A DNA stretch of 64,000 bases from Synergistes jonesii (GTDB lineage: Bacteria > Synergistota > Synergistia > Synergistales > Synergistaceae), in NCBI RefSeq assembly GCF_000712295.1, contig NZ_JMKI01000036.1, positions 124,001 to 188,000 on the forward strand. The letters are read 5' to 3'. The translations under genes and the position numbers were made by a program. Of the stretch, positions 28,992-38,873 are shown piece by piece (the stretch's first letter is position 1; every line of letters begins with the position of its first letter). The notes below the pieces were generated by a model. That model had not been told where the DNA came from. It was given only the letters and a program-made list of their open reading frames with translations, and made no database searches.

Positions 28992-30191
28992 TTAGCCGTG
29001 CCCTCCGCCGCCGCCTTTGCCGGAACCGCCAGCGCCGGCGGCTTCTTTAGCTTTTTTGAGCTTTTCCGCTCCTTCGTGTCCGGGGGCCTTCGGATCCTCG
29101 GAAGTGCCTAAGATTTTCGGTATCCAGTAATCTTTCGTTGCATCGACGATGTTGACTGTGGTTTCTGCCGCTCCTGAAATCCCGGTTACTACACCACTGG
29201 TGATGGATAGAGCACTGCCATAGAGGTTGATTTTTTTCAGATCCTTCCTAAACTCGGTACTGCTGTTATCTTCATCTACTACGACATCGGCAAAAGCTAA
29301 ACTCGCCTCTGCCGTCTGAGTTATGCCAAGTGTGACTCCGAGCCCTATTGCCCCCAACATTCCCAGGACTGCTAATGTTGACACCGCCGGCGCGCCCAAA
29401 GCTACAGCTCCAGCCAGTGTGCCCACAGCTGACACGGTGCCGACTGCCGCAAAGGCGGCAGTCGCGAGGAAGACTGTACCTGCGGCTAAAATCTCTCCAC
29501 CCCTGTAGACAGTCGCCATCGTAAAGTACCTGTTCTTGAACTGTTCCACCTCCTTATCGACTTTATCAGCCATTGCACTTACCTTCTCACCGACTGCATC
29601 CATCGCTGCGCCGGCCTTCTCAACGACTGAATCCATCACTTCGCCGGCCTTCTCAACGAATGCGTCTGCCGCCGATACGGCAGCATCAGCGATTGTGTCG
29701 GCGGCGTCCGCGACGCTTTGGAGCCCGCTCTTGATTTTGTCGAGCACGGAGAAGTCGAAAGCGTAGGCAGGAGTGGCGAATATATAACTCAGCGCCTTCG
29801 CCAGCAGAGTCCTCTCCTCTTCGTCCATACCGGCCATCGCCAACTTCGCCATATCTATGTTGCGAATGTATCTCTTAGCGCTGGCGCTCAGCTCTTTATT
29901 CAGGATTCTCAGCTCGAAGAGCATCGCTTTGAGCTCTTCTTTGGTAAGCGCTTTTTTGCCTCCGTATTTGGCGTCGTATATCTGCTTTAAGAAGTATCTG
30001 TTGCCCATCTCCGCGTTGAGGAAAGCCTCGATGTATTTGTCGTGCTCCTTCATTATCAGTTCCGTGTACTTCTGCGGAAGGGCGACGCCCTCCGGCTCGC
30101 CCCCGGCGGCAAAAACCGCGGGGGCGCTTTGGAATATCATGGCGCACACCAATATCACGGCGGCGGCTCTAAATATTTTTTTACTTTTCAT
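28992..30191 (-). CDS. Unrecognised secreted protein with alanine-rich helices and a hydrophobic hairpin
   Basis: A 399-residue protein that I do not recognise. It has a signal peptide (MKSKKIFRAAAVILVCAMIF...APAVFA, cut near residue 28). A helical region follows. Residues about 150-215 carry an imperfect repeat rich in Ala and Asp/Glu (DAAVSAADAF, VEKAGEVMDSV, VEKAGAAMDAV, GEKVSAMADKV), typical of an amphipathic coiled coil. Residues about 230-300 form a long Gly/Ala-rich hydrophobic stretch (small-xxx-small patterns) that could insert as a hairpin. The end is GSGKGGGGGHG. The layout of amphipathic helices plus a hydrophobic hairpin is seen in pore-forming and membrane-inserting proteins; no function is claimed. 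Confidence 0.75.
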   Translation of the reverse strand: MKSKKIFRAAAVILVCAMIFQSAPAVFAAGGEPEGVALPQKYTELIMKEHDKYIEAFLNAEMGNRYFLKQIYDAKYGGKKALTKEELKAMLFELRILNKELSASAKRYIRNIDMAKLAMAGMDEEERTLLAKALSYIFATPAYAFDFSVLDKIKSGLQSVADAADTIADAAVSAADAFVEKAGEVMDSVVEKAGAAMDAVGEKVSAMADKVDKEVEQFKNRYFTMATVYRGGEILAAGTVFLATAAFAAVGTVSAVGTLAGAVALGAPAVSTLAVLGMLGAIGLGVTLGITQTAEASLAFADVVVDEDNSSTEFRKDLKKINLYGSALSITSGVVTGISGAAETTVNIVDATKDYWIPKILGTSEDPKAPGHEGAEKLKKAKEAAGAGGSGKGGGGGHG

Positions 30192-30567
30192 CCGTCAAAA
30201 TCCTTTCGTATTTTTCTCATGTTCATAGGATAGGCTTTCTTCCATTGCGTCAAGGCCGGAAATCCCGGCGGCGAAGCGAAAAAAGTCTCTCGTTACTTAA
30301 TTCGGCGATCCCTCCTTACCGTGACGGGGCCGTCCGTAAAGTTCAATTCCATTAAATTAATCCGGCTCCTCTCCTTTCCTATGTTTCTGTTAGCCATAGA
30401 AAGCTGTTAATATGTAAAGTATATCATCTTCAACATGGCAAAGCAATTGAATGTTCGCGGGGCGCGTACACGCGGGGGTTTTTCCGCCGCTTGCATTATC
30501 GCGCGCTCTGCTGAATAATTATGCCGCATACGGCAATAAACGGAAAATCAAGACGGAGGTGTTTCCT
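30192..30567. other. Divergent intergenic region between the secreted protein and the alpha-2-macroglobulin gene
   Basis: This 376-base gap should hold promoters for both flanking genes. No gene is seen. Open codons upstream of 30568 in the macroglobulin frame (from 30451) lack a ribosome binding site and do not look like coding sequence. Confidence 0.45.
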
Positions 30568-33500
30568 ATGGATAAAAAGTACGGACGAGCGTCTCTTATC
30601 GCGGCGGCCCTTGCGGCGCTCGCGCTCGCCTTCGCCGCGCCGCGCCTCGGGGCGGGCGGCTTTCGGGTGCGCGAATTTTCGCCGCGCGGCGAGGCGCAGA
30701 GAAGCGCCGAGATAAAATGCGTCTTCAGCGGCGCCGTCGTCTCAGGCGACGTTATCGGCGCGCCTCTCGCGCCGGGCGCATATCCTCTGACCTTTTCGCC
30801 CGAGATATCCGGCTTTGGCCGCTGGACGGACGCGTCGACCTTCGCGCTCGCCCCGTCGGGAGGGCTCGCCGCCGCGACGCGCTTTTCCGCGTCGGCCGCG
30901 GAGGGGCTGCGCGATTTACAGGGGAGGCCGCTTTCCGGCGCGAAAGAATTTTCTTTCAGCACGCCGCCGCTCGAATTTCTCGGCGTGAAGCAGATCGATT
31001 TCAGCGAGGAGGAGGGGAGCGTCACCTTCGAATTGTCCTTCTCCCTCCCGGTGGAGCCGCGGCGTTTCGGCGGCTACGCGCGCGTAAGCGACGAGAAGGG
31101 GCGCGCCGTCGATTTTTCGACCGAGAGCGGCGGCGACGCTAAAAAGCTGCTGCTGAAGTTAAGCGGAGTCTCCGATGGAGAAGCGACGCTGGAGATAGCG
31201 GAGGGCTTCGCGTCGGCCGCCGGCCCGCTGGGACTCGTGAAGGCGCGGAGCGCGAAGCTCAAATGCTCGCCCGTCCTCGAAGTGCGCGATTCCAACGCCT
31301 TCTCTGAGATGGACGGCGGCAGGATAGTCATCGAGACTACGGCGCCGGTAGACCTGGCGAGGGCGGCCGCGTTCGTCGAGCTTTCGCCGAAGGCGGATTT
31401 CAGCGTCGAGCCGGCGCCGGGGGGCTTTGCGATCTTCGGCGCCTTCCGACCGCAGGAGAGGGTCAGGGTCGAGGTGAAGAAGGGGCTCCCCTGCGCGGCG
31501 CGCCCCTCGGCCGCCCTCGCCGAGAGTTGGAGCCGCGCGTTTATCTTCCCCGACGTGGCGGCGCAGTTGCGCTTTTCGGACGGCGGCCGCCTGCTCTCGC
31601 CCTCCGGCTCTCTGCGCCTGCCGATCGAAAGCGTGAACGTAGACAAAATCAGGGTGATCGTGAACGAGCTTTACGCGAACAACATAGCCTACGCGATGCG
31701 CGGCGGCGACGATCCGAACGACAGGGGTCTCTCGCGCCTCGCCGCCGAAAGAGAATATCTCGTCCGCGGCAGGCCGAACGCTCCGGCGCGCCGCGCGCTC
31801 GACATGGCGCCGCTGATCGGCGGCAGGCGCGGGGTCTTTATGGTCAGGGCCTTTTCCGAGGACGAAAGGGGGTTCTGCGAAGCGAGCTGCGTCGTGAACG
31901 TCAGCGACCTGGGCCTTTCGGTGACGCTCGGCGCGAAGGAGGCGCTGGCGCGCGTCCTTTCCGTCTCTTCGGGCGCACCCCTCGCCGGTGTGGGGGTCTC
32001 CCTGCTTTCGTGGGAAAACCAGATCATAGGCAGAGGCGTGAGCGGCGCGGACGGCACGGCGAAGATCTCGCTCAAATCTCCGGCGGAGGGCGGACATCCG
32101 GTCATCGCCATTGCGAGCAACGGAAAGGACACGGCCTATCTGCGCTTTGACGGCGGGCTTTACAGAGGGAACGACGACTTCGACAGCTCCGGCGAAGAGT
32201 GGCTGCGCGGCGGCTATTCCGCGTATTGCTACACGCCGCGCGATATTTTCCGCCCCGGCGACGAGGTGCCCGTCATGGCCGTGGTGCGCGGCGCCGACGG
32301 CAGGGCCCCGCGCCCCTTCCCGCTGACGGTGAAGCTTTATTCTCCGGAGGGCAGGGTATGGGCTTCGAAGGGTGCGATGCTGACGAAGGAGGGGACTCTC
32401 TTAGCGGAGTTCAAGCTACCGCCGGAGGCTCCGACCGGAGGATGGAGCGCCGAGATTTACGCGCCGGGGGCGAATGAGCCGATAGGGCGCAGGGATTTTT
32501 ACACGGAGGAGTTCGCCGCGCCGCGCCTCTTTGTCGAGGCGAAGGGCGGCAAAGCGCGCCTGACAGCAGACGAGAGCTGCGAGATAGAGCTTTCCGGCCG
32601 TTACACCTTCGGCAACCCGGCCGCCGCGATGCGCTACGAGGCCGAGCTGAGCACGAAGCGGCGCGAGCTCTCCTATAAAGGGTGGAAGGGCTTCTCCTTC
32701 GCCGACGAAGAAGCGGAGTTCGTGCCGGAAAACGATTTTATAGCCTCCGGCGCGCTCAACGCCGGCGGGCTAGCGAAGTTCGCACTCGGCGGCGAGGGGC
32801 GCGCTTCGCGCTCCGCGCTCGACCTCGCACTGCGCTGCGGCGTGATGGAGGACGGCGGCCGCTGGACTTACAAGACTCTCACGATAGCCTGGTATCCTTC
32901 GGAATTTTTGGCCGGGGTCGAGGTCCGGCGCGACGTTTCGCCGCATAGGGAGCTCTCCTTCCGCGCCGCCGCCGTGACCCCGGACGGGAAGGGCGCTCCC
33001 GCCGCTGAGCTGAAATATTCGCTCTTTCGCCGCGTCAGCCGGGCCGTGACCTTCGAAAGCGGCGGGCGAGGCGCACGCGATACGCTCAAAGAGCTCATCC
33101 CGCGCGGGAGCGGCAGCCTCAAGCTCTCCGGCGGCGTCGGCAGCGCGTCGGTGAATATAAAGGAAGCGGGGGAATATGTGCTGCGAGTCGAGACGCCCGA
33201 CGGCAAGTCGCGCGCGTCGGCGCTGATCTACGCCTACGGGGCGGGAGGCGCGGAGGCGCAGCTTCCCGACGTCGCGCTGATCACTATGGATAAGAAAATC
33301 TACAAGGTCGGAGAGACGGCGAAGATCAAGGTCAAGTCGCCCTTCGCAGGCTCGCTGCTGATAAGCGCCGAAACGACCGACGTGATTTGGAGCGCGGCGA
33401 AGCGGATGGAGGGGCGCGAGGCCGAATTTTCCCTGCCTGTGACGGAGAAGATGAGGCCGAACGCCTGGATCACCGCACAGGTCGTGCGCCCGGCGCAGAG

Positions 33501-35877
33501 GGACGGGGCGCCCGCCCGCGCCGCCGGCGCAGCCCCGCTGATGGTCGACAACGCGAAAAGCCGCCTCGGCGTTGAGATAGAAAAGAGGGAGAGGCTGAAA
33601 CAGGGGAAAAACAAAATCTCCGTTCACGTCAAAGATTCCGAGGGACGCGGCCGCGCCGCCGACGTGACGCTGATGATAGTCGACGAGACCGTCCTCGGGC
33701 TCACCGGCTATGCGTCGCCGGCGCCGTGGAAGCACTTCAGCGCGCGGCGCGCGCTGGGCACGGAAACTTACGATATATACGGCTCTCTGATAACGCCGGA
33801 GCGCGCGGCCGAAGCGCTCCGCGCGGCCGGAGGCGGTGCGGCCGACGAGAACGCGCTGCTGAAGTCGAGCCTCTCCCCCGTGCAGGCGCGGCGCTTCAGG
33901 CTGCTCTCGATCGTCAAAAGGGCGCGCAGCGGCGCCGGCGGCAGATGCGACGTCGAAGTCGAGATGCCGGAGTTCTCCGGCGCTGTGCGGATAATGGCCG
34001 TGGCCGCCGCGGCGGACGCCGAGGGAAGCGCGGAAAGCGCCGCCCAGGCCGGCGGCGAGATCGTGACGGAGTTCTCTCTGCCGCGCTTTGCGGCCGACGG
34101 CGACGAATTCCTGTCCGCGGCGCGGATATTCAACAACGCGCGGCGCGACGTTTCCGTGAATTTTACGATAAAATGCGAGAATTCCGGCGCACGGCTGACG
34201 ACGAAGGAGAAAACGAGCCGCTCGGTGAAGATAGCGGAGGGCTCGTCGGCCGTGCTGCCCTTCGCCTTCAAAGCCGAAGGCTCCGGCGTCGTGAAGGTGG
34301 TATGCGAGACGGAGGAGGCGGGCTCTGGCGAAAAAACGCGCAGCGTCACCGAGTTCCCCGTGCGGCCGGCCGCGCCACGCGTGACCGAGAGCCGCAGCGC
34401 GGTCGTCGAGCCGGGCGCGTCGCTCTCCTTCAATGTGCCGGACGACCCGAAGAAATCCGGCTACGCGGAGGCGCGCGTCACGCTCTCCGCGGCACCGGCC
34501 ATGTCGCTCTCGGCGCTTGCCGAGTTCCTAGTCACATATCCCTACGGCTGCACGGAGCAGACGGTCTCCTCCGCGTGGGCGCTGCTCCTCCAGCCCGAGC
34601 TGGTTAAGGAGATCGACCCCGCGCTCGCGGACCGCGCTGCGCTGGCTGCGCGGATAGAAAAAATAGCGAAGTCCCAGAGCTGGGACGGCGGCTTCCCGCG
34701 CTGGAGCGGCGAGGGCGCGTCGTCGCCGTGGGAAAGCCTCTATGCGGCGCACTTCCTCTTCGAGGCGCGGCGCCTGGGCGAGAAGGTCCCGCAGGAGGCG
34801 CTGCGCGCCGCCCAAGATTACGCGCGCGCGCTGCTTCCCGCAATGCCGGAGGACGACGGCGATGCGGCCTGGCGCGCGACTCTTTCGAGACGCGCCTACG
34901 CGGCCTTCGTGCTGACGCTCGCCGGCGAGCCGCCCCTCGGCTGGATGGAGAACCTGCGCGGCAAAATCGGCGAAATAGAGCCGGACGGACGCCTGCTGCT
35001 CGCCTGCGCCTACGCGGCGGCGGGAGAAAAGGCCGAAGCGAAAAAGATAGTCGGCGAGAGGGTCGCGGCTTCGAGGGAAAGGCCCGGGCGCGACGAAAAT
35101 TACGCTTCCGCGCTACGCGATAAGGCGCTTTCGCTGCTCGCCTCCGCCTATATCGACCCCGCCGGCGCCGACGCCGCGGCGCGCGCCGGCGAGCTGTTGA
35201 AGGCGCTTGAGAAAAACGGGCGCTACAACACGCAGGAGGGCGGCTTCGCGATGGCCGCGCTCGGCCGCTGGCTCGCAGGGCGCCCGCGCGACGGCGTCCC
35301 CTCCGGCTCGCTGAGCCACGGCGGGAAGCGCGAGCTTGTCGATGAAAAGAAGCGCAGCGCCGCCCTTTCCGGCACAGGCTCTTACACGGCCGAAAACGGC
35401 GGCAAGTCGCGCCTCTACGCAGCTTGGAGCCTCTCGTATATTCCGGAAGGCCTTATCCCCGCCAGGGACGACGGCATAGAACTCCGCCAGAGCGTAACGG
35501 ATAGGAGCGGAAAAGAGATCGGCGCTGAGGTCGCGCGCGGAGAAGCCCTTACCGCGCTCGTAACGCTGACGCCCAAGGGCGGCGCGCTGCGCTCAGTCGC
35601 GGCGGTGCTGCCTCTGCCGGCGGGCTTCGAAATAGAAAACCCGCGCCTGACGGGCGGAGAAGAAGAGAACGCCGGCGGCGTGCGCAGCGAGATACGCGAC
35701 GATCGGCTGATACTCTTCGTCGACGAGCTGGATAAGCCCCTCAAATGGCGCTACTCCCTCCGCGCCGTCACGGCCGGGAGCTTCGCCGTGCCGCAGATAT
35801 ACGCCGAATGTATGTACGACGCCGGCGTTTCAAGCGTGAGCGGCGGCGGCAATATAAAAGTCAATGAAGGTAAGTAA
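30568..35877 (+). CDS. Bacterial alpha-2-macroglobulin with thioester motif
   Basis: A protein of about 1769 residues that traps foreign proteases in the periplasm through a covalent thioester. The start ATG 30568 is preceded by GGAGGT at seven bases. An N-terminal hydrophobic segment (SLIAAALAALALAFAAP) serves as signal peptide or anchor; there is no lipobox Cys, unlike E. coli YfhM. A run of beta-sandwich domains follows, including the MG2-type segment YSAYCYTPRDIFRPGDEVPV (about 550-570). The thioester motif GCTEQ lies at bases 34546-34560 (Cys about 1328), after which comes the helical thioester domain (SQSWDGGFPRW). The gene overlaps pbpC by 14 bases, the classic pairing. Confidence 0.95.
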   Translation: MDKKYGRASLIAAALAALALAFAAPRLGAGGFRVREFSPRGEAQRSAEIKCVFSGAVVSGDVIGAPLAPGAYPLTFSPEISGFGRWTDASTFALAPSGGLAAATRFSASAAEGLRDLQGRPLSGAKEFSFSTPPLEFLGVKQIDFSEEEGSVTFELSFSLPVEPRRFGGYARVSDEKGRAVDFSTESGGDAKKLLLKLSGVSDGEATLEIAEGFASAAGPLGLVKARSAKLKCSPVLEVRDSNAFSEMDGGRIVIETTAPVDLARAAAFVELSPKADFSVEPAPGGFAIFGAFRPQERVRVEVKKGLPCAARPSAALAESWSRAFIFPDVAAQLRFSDGGRLLSPSGSLRLPIESVNVDKIRVIVNELYANNIAYAMRGGDDPNDRGLSRLAAEREYLVRGRPNAPARRALDMAPLIGGRRGVFMVRAFSEDERGFCEASCVVNVSDLGLSVTLGAKEALARVLSVSSGAPLAGVGVSLLSWENQIIGRGVSGADGTAKISLKSPAEGGHPVIAIASNGKDTAYLRFDGGLYRGNDDFDSSGEEWLRGGYSAYCYTPRDIFRPGDEVPVMAVVRGADGRAPRPFPLTVKLYSPEGRVWASKGAMLTKEGTLLAEFKLPPEAPTGGWSAEIYAPGANEPIGRRDFYTEEFAAPRLFVEAKGGKARLTADESCEIELSGRYTFGNPAAAMRYEAELSTKRRELSYKGWKGFSFADEEAEFVPENDFIASGALNAGGLAKFALGGEGRASRSALDLALRCGVMEDGGRWTYKTLTIAWYPSEFLAGVEVRRDVSPHRELSFRAAAVTPDGKGAPAAELKYSLFRRVSRAVTFESGGRGARDTLKELIPRGSGSLKLSGGVGSASVNIKEAGEYVLRVETPDGKSRASALIYAYGAGGAEAQLPDVALITMDKKIYKVGETAKIKVKSPFAGSLLISAETTDVIWSAAKRMEGREAEFSLPVTEKMRPNAWITAQVVRPAQRDGAPARAAGAAPLMVDNAKSRLGVEIEKRERLKQGKNKISVHVKDSEGRGRAADVTLMIVDETVLGLTGYASPAPWKHFSARRALGTETYDIYGSLITPERAAEALRAAGGGAADENALLKSSLSPVQARRFRLLSIVKRARSGAGGRCDVEVEMPEFSGAVRIMAVAAAADAEGSAESAAQAGGEIVTEFSLPRFAADGDEFLSAARIFNNARRDVSVNFTIKCENSGARLTTKEKTSRSVKIAEGSSAVLPFAFKAEGSGVVKVVCETEEAGSGEKTRSVTEFPVRPAAPRVTESRSAVVEPGASLSFNVPDDPKKSGYAEARVTLSAAPAMSLSALAEFLVTYPYGCTEQTVSSAWALLLQPELVKEIDPALADRAALAARIEKIAKSQSWDGGFPRWSGEGASSPWESLYAAHFLFEARRLGEKVPQEALRAAQDYARALLPAMPEDDGDAAWRATLSRRAYAAFVLTLAGEPPLGWMENLRGKIGEIEPDGRLLLACAYAAAGEKAEAKKIVGERVAASRERPGRDENYASALRDKALSLLASAYIDPAGADAAARAGELLKALEKNGRYNTQEGGFAMAALGRWLAGRPRDGVPSGSLSHGGKRELVDEKKRSAALSGTGSYTAENGGKSRLYAAWSLSYIPEGLIPARDDGIELRQSVTDRSGKEIGAEVARGEALTALVTLTPKGGALRSVAAVLPLPAGFEIENPRLTGGEEENAGGVRSEIRDDRLILFVDELDKPLKWRYSLRAVTAGSFAVPQIYAECMYDAGVSSVSGGGNIKVNEGK

Positions 35878-38173
35878 AAAATTACGCAAATTATCGGCAA
35901 AAGCGGCGGCGGCATATCAGAATCATAGGCGAAAGCCGCTGCCGCTCCGCCTCCTGACGGCGGCGGCGGTCGCTTTCTTCGCGGCGCGCGCCCTGCTCTT
36001 GGCGACCTTCCCGCTGGAGGCGGTCGCCGGGCGCCCGGCCTCCCTCGTCGTGACGGACAGGAGCGGGGCCCCCTTGAGGGGCTTCCTCTCCGCTTCCGGC
36101 GAGTGGCGCCTGCCCGTGCCCCTTTCCGAGATGGGAAGCGTCATGCCCAGGGCTGTCGTCGCGCTCGAGGACAGGCGCTTCTACTTCCACGGCGGCGTCG
36201 ACATTTTCGCGCTCCTCCGCGCTGCGCTGCAAAACGCGAAGAACGGGCGCGTCGTCTCCGGCGCGTCGACGATAACGAGCCAGACGGTGCGCCTCGCGGT
36301 CGCGCGCCCGCGCACGCACGCGGCGAAATTTATCGAATTCGCGCAGGCTTCAGCGCTGGAATTTTTCATGGACAAGGATAAAATACTTGAGACATATTTG
36401 AACAGCGTCCCCTTCGGCGGCAACATCCGCGGCATCGAAGCGGCGGCGCGCTCGTGGTTCGGCAAGCCGGCGAAGGAATTGTCGCTCGCCGAGGCGGCGC
36501 TGCTCGCTGGGCTGCTGCGGGGCCCGGCGTACTACCGCCCCGACCGTCGCCCCGAGCGTGCGAAGGAGCTTCGCGACAGGATAATCGACACGCTCCGGCG
36601 GCGCGGCGTCGTCGGCGAAGAGGAGGCGCGGCGTGCGAAGAAAGAGCCTCTGCCGCGCGCGCGTCTCGCGCTCTCGGGCGCGCGAGTGCAGGCGGCGGAA
36701 GCGGCGGCTCGCTTCGGCGGAGCCGCCTTCGCTGCGGACGGCTACGGGCGTTTTCGCTCGACCGTCGATTCGCGCCTCCAGCGGCTCGTACTGTCGGAGC
36801 TGCTGCGGCGCCTGCCCGCGGCGGAGCGCGAGATAACTGCCTGCGCTGTGCTCGTCGAAAACGACGGCGGCGCGGTGCGCGCCTACGTCGGCAACGCGCG
36901 CGAGGGCACCGAGGGCGCGTCGTCGTGGGTGGACTGCGCGCAGTCCGAGCGCTCCCCCGGCTCCCTGCTGAAGCCGTTCATTTACGCGCTCGCCTTCCAA
37001 AGCGGCAAAGCCTCTCCATCGTCGATGCTCTGCGACGTCCCCGACGGCGCTGGCGGCGGCACGCGCAACTTCGACCGCCTTTACCGCGGCCCAGTCTCCG
37101 CGCGCGCGGCTCTCGCCGAATCGCTGAACGCGCCGGCCGTCGAGATATTCCGCCGCGTCGGCGCGGAAAATGTTTTGAACTTCCTGCGCACCCTCGGCTT
37201 TTCTCATCTGACGCGCGCCGCGGCCTACTACGGGGAGAGCCTCGCACTCGGCGGCTGCGGCGTCACGCCGCTGGAGACGGCGCGCGCCTATCTCGCGCTG
37301 GCAAGCGGCGGGAGCGCGGGCGCGCTGAGATGGGGCGAAGAGGAGGCGAAGCCGCGCGGCCCCAGCCTCCTGGCTCCGGGCGCCGCCTTCATGACGCTCG
37401 ACATATTGAAGGACGTCCGGCGCAATCTTCCGGCCTTCGCCGACGCCGATTCCGACGGCAAAAGGATAGCCTTCAAGACCGGCACCTCCTACGGGCTGCG
37501 CGACGCCTGGTGCGCGGCCGTAACGAAAAAATATACGCTCGTCGTCTGGTTCGGCGACCCGCGCGGCAGGCCGCACCGTTCGCTCGTCGGCCTGAAAGCC
37601 GCGGCGCCGGCCGCCGCGGCGATAATGCTTGTGCTCACCGAAAAGGGCGAGCCCTGGTTCGCGCCTCCGCCCGGTACGGTGAAAAAAGAGCTCTGTCCCC
37701 TCTCGGGCGCGCCGAGGAATCAGTATTGCCCGAAGTCGCGCAGCGACTACGTCATCGAAGGCGTGACCGACGACGCGCCCTGCGTGATGCACGCGTACTC
37801 CGGCGGGAAAGTAGTAATAAAATGGCCGCAGAAGATAGAGCGCTGGCGCGCGGCGCGCGGCGGCGGCAAAGACGAGGGGCTTGAAATAATCTCGCCGAAA
37901 GACGGCGCCTCCTACGTCAAAAGAGGCGGAGGAGACGAAATCCCCTTAGCGGCGTCCGGCGGGCGCGGCGAGATATTTTGGTTCGCCGACGGCGTGCTGA
38001 TAGAAAAAACCGGCGAAGCCCCGGTATGGAAAATGTCCGGTGGAAGGCACACGATCGCGGCTGCCGACGAATACGGAAACGCCGCGGAGGCCGAAATAAC
38101 CGTCAAGGAACCGGCGAGCGGCGCGGAAGGAGAGATACCTCTCCTTGAAGAGAGCGGCGGACAGGCGTTATAA
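35864..38173 (+). CDS. pbpC: Penicillin-binding protein 1C
   Basis: A 769-residue bifunctional peptidoglycan synthase. A membrane anchor lies at about 28-50. The glycosyltransferase (GT51) domain has the catalytic Glu102 in EDRRFYFHGGVD and SGASTITSQ at about 132-140. The transpeptidase has SLLK with Ser367, SLN at 420-422 and KTG at 538-540, so all active-site motifs are present. The C-terminus has the BiPBP_C domain (CPLSGAPRNQYCP and beyond). In other bacteria PBP1C works with alpha-2-macroglobulin, thought to repair the wall after attack. The 14-base overlap with that gene means coupled translation. Confidence 0.96.
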   Translation: MKVSKKLRKLSAKAAAAYQNHRRKPLPLRLLTAAAVAFFAARALLLATFPLEAVAGRPASLVVTDRSGAPLRGFLSASGEWRLPVPLSEMGSVMPRAVVALEDRRFYFHGGVDIFALLRAALQNAKNGRVVSGASTITSQTVRLAVARPRTHAAKFIEFAQASALEFFMDKDKILETYLNSVPFGGNIRGIEAAARSWFGKPAKELSLAEAALLAGLLRGPAYYRPDRRPERAKELRDRIIDTLRRRGVVGEEEARRAKKEPLPRARLALSGARVQAAEAAARFGGAAFAADGYGRFRSTVDSRLQRLVLSELLRRLPAAEREITACAVLVENDGGAVRAYVGNAREGTEGASSWVDCAQSERSPGSLLKPFIYALAFQSGKASPSSMLCDVPDGAGGGTRNFDRLYRGPVSARAALAESLNAPAVEIFRRVGAENVLNFLRTLGFSHLTRAAAYYGESLALGGCGVTPLETARAYLALASGGSAGALRWGEEEAKPRGPSLLAPGAAFMTLDILKDVRRNLPAFADADSDGKRIAFKTGTSYGLRDAWCAAVTKKYTLVVWFGDPRGRPHRSLVGLKAAAPAAAAIMLVLTEKGEPWFAPPPGTVKKELCPLSGAPRNQYCPKSRSDYVIEGVTDDAPCVMHAYSGGKVVIKWPQKIERWRAARGGGKDEGLEIISPKDGASYVKRGGGDEIPLAASGGRGEIFWFADGVLIEKTGEAPVWKMSGGRHTIAAADEYGNAAEAEITVKEPASGAEGEIPLLEESGGQAL

Positions 38174-38212
38174 TTTTAATCAGCGAGGCAAAAAACATAC
38201 GGGGTGATATCG

Positions 38213-38632
38213 ATGGCGGTAAAATTTGTTTTGATCGTCCAATGCGACAAATCGCGCGAGAGATGCAGCGGCTTTGCCTGTACGGACAGCTTCTACAATC
38301 GCGAAGGTTTTTTTAAGGGACACGGCTACGAAGAGGGCGTGCGCTACCTGGCGCTGACCTGCGGAGGCTGCTGCGGCACCGGGCTGGCCATGAAGCTTGA
38401 GCATTTTTCGAAAAAGCTGCTGAAGAAGACGGGTATAAAAAAAGAGGAGGTCGCCGTGCACCTTTCTTCCTGTATGGTCACAGACAACTACCATCACGAC
38501 CGCTGCCCGAACATCGCCTATATAAAGGACATAGTCCGCAAAAAAGGCTATGGGGACGTCGTCGACGGCACATACCTCAGCGAGGCCTCCGAAAGAAAGC
38601 GCTGCGCCGGCGTGTATAAAAGATACGATTGA
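38213..38632 (+). CDS. CGGC-domain protein (probable metal-binding)
   Basis: A 139-residue cytoplasmic protein with the CGGC motif in YLALTCGGCCGTG, and more conserved cysteines in VQCDKSRERCSGFACTDSF, HLSSCMV and HHDRCPN. CGGC proteins are thought to bind metal or an iron-sulfur cluster, but no member's function is settled. The ATG at 38213 is used, with GGGGTG eight bases before it. It follows pbpC by 40 bases and ends before a terminator. Confidence 0.88.
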   Translation: MAVKFVLIVQCDKSRERCSGFACTDSFYNREGFFKGHGYEEGVRYLALTCGGCCGTGLAMKLEHFSKKLLKKTGIKKEEVAVHLSSCMVTDNYHHDRCPNIAYIKDIVRKKGYGDVVDGTYLSEASERKRCAGVYKRYD

Positions 38633-38684
38633 TAGCGGTGCTCCCGCGGTTATAGTTTTACCGCGGCGGAAATCCGCCGCCGCG

Positions 38685-38713
38685 AAAAGCGCGCCCTCTG
38701 GGGCGCTTTTTTG
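38685..38713 (+). terminator. Rho-independent terminator after the CGGC gene
   Basis: AAAAGCGC (38685-38692) pairs with GCGCTTTT (38703-38710) with extra CC/GG pairs inside, followed by more T. Confidence 0.8.
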
Positions 38714-38873
38714 AACTTTCCGCGCCAAATCCTCATTTGCCTGACATTTTAGCATGATGTTATGATATAATCGGATTACATAGCCGACTTAGGCAACGAC
38801 TCAGCCGTGTATGTCAGGATGCGCGGCTATCAATATAAAAACTTTTTACCGTATCGCGGAAGGAGAGTTTTTT

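Noticed and set aside
31159..34607. Several long frames antisense or out of frame within the alpha-2-macroglobulin gene
   Set aside because: They are Arg-rich with no known domain; the same GC-driven artefact explains them.
36350..37884. Open frames of about 480 codons on the minus and plus strands inside pbpC
   Set aside because: They are shadows caused by very high GC content. They have low-complexity Arg/Ala-rich translations and no binding sites, and pbpC itself shows all its motifs in the third frame.
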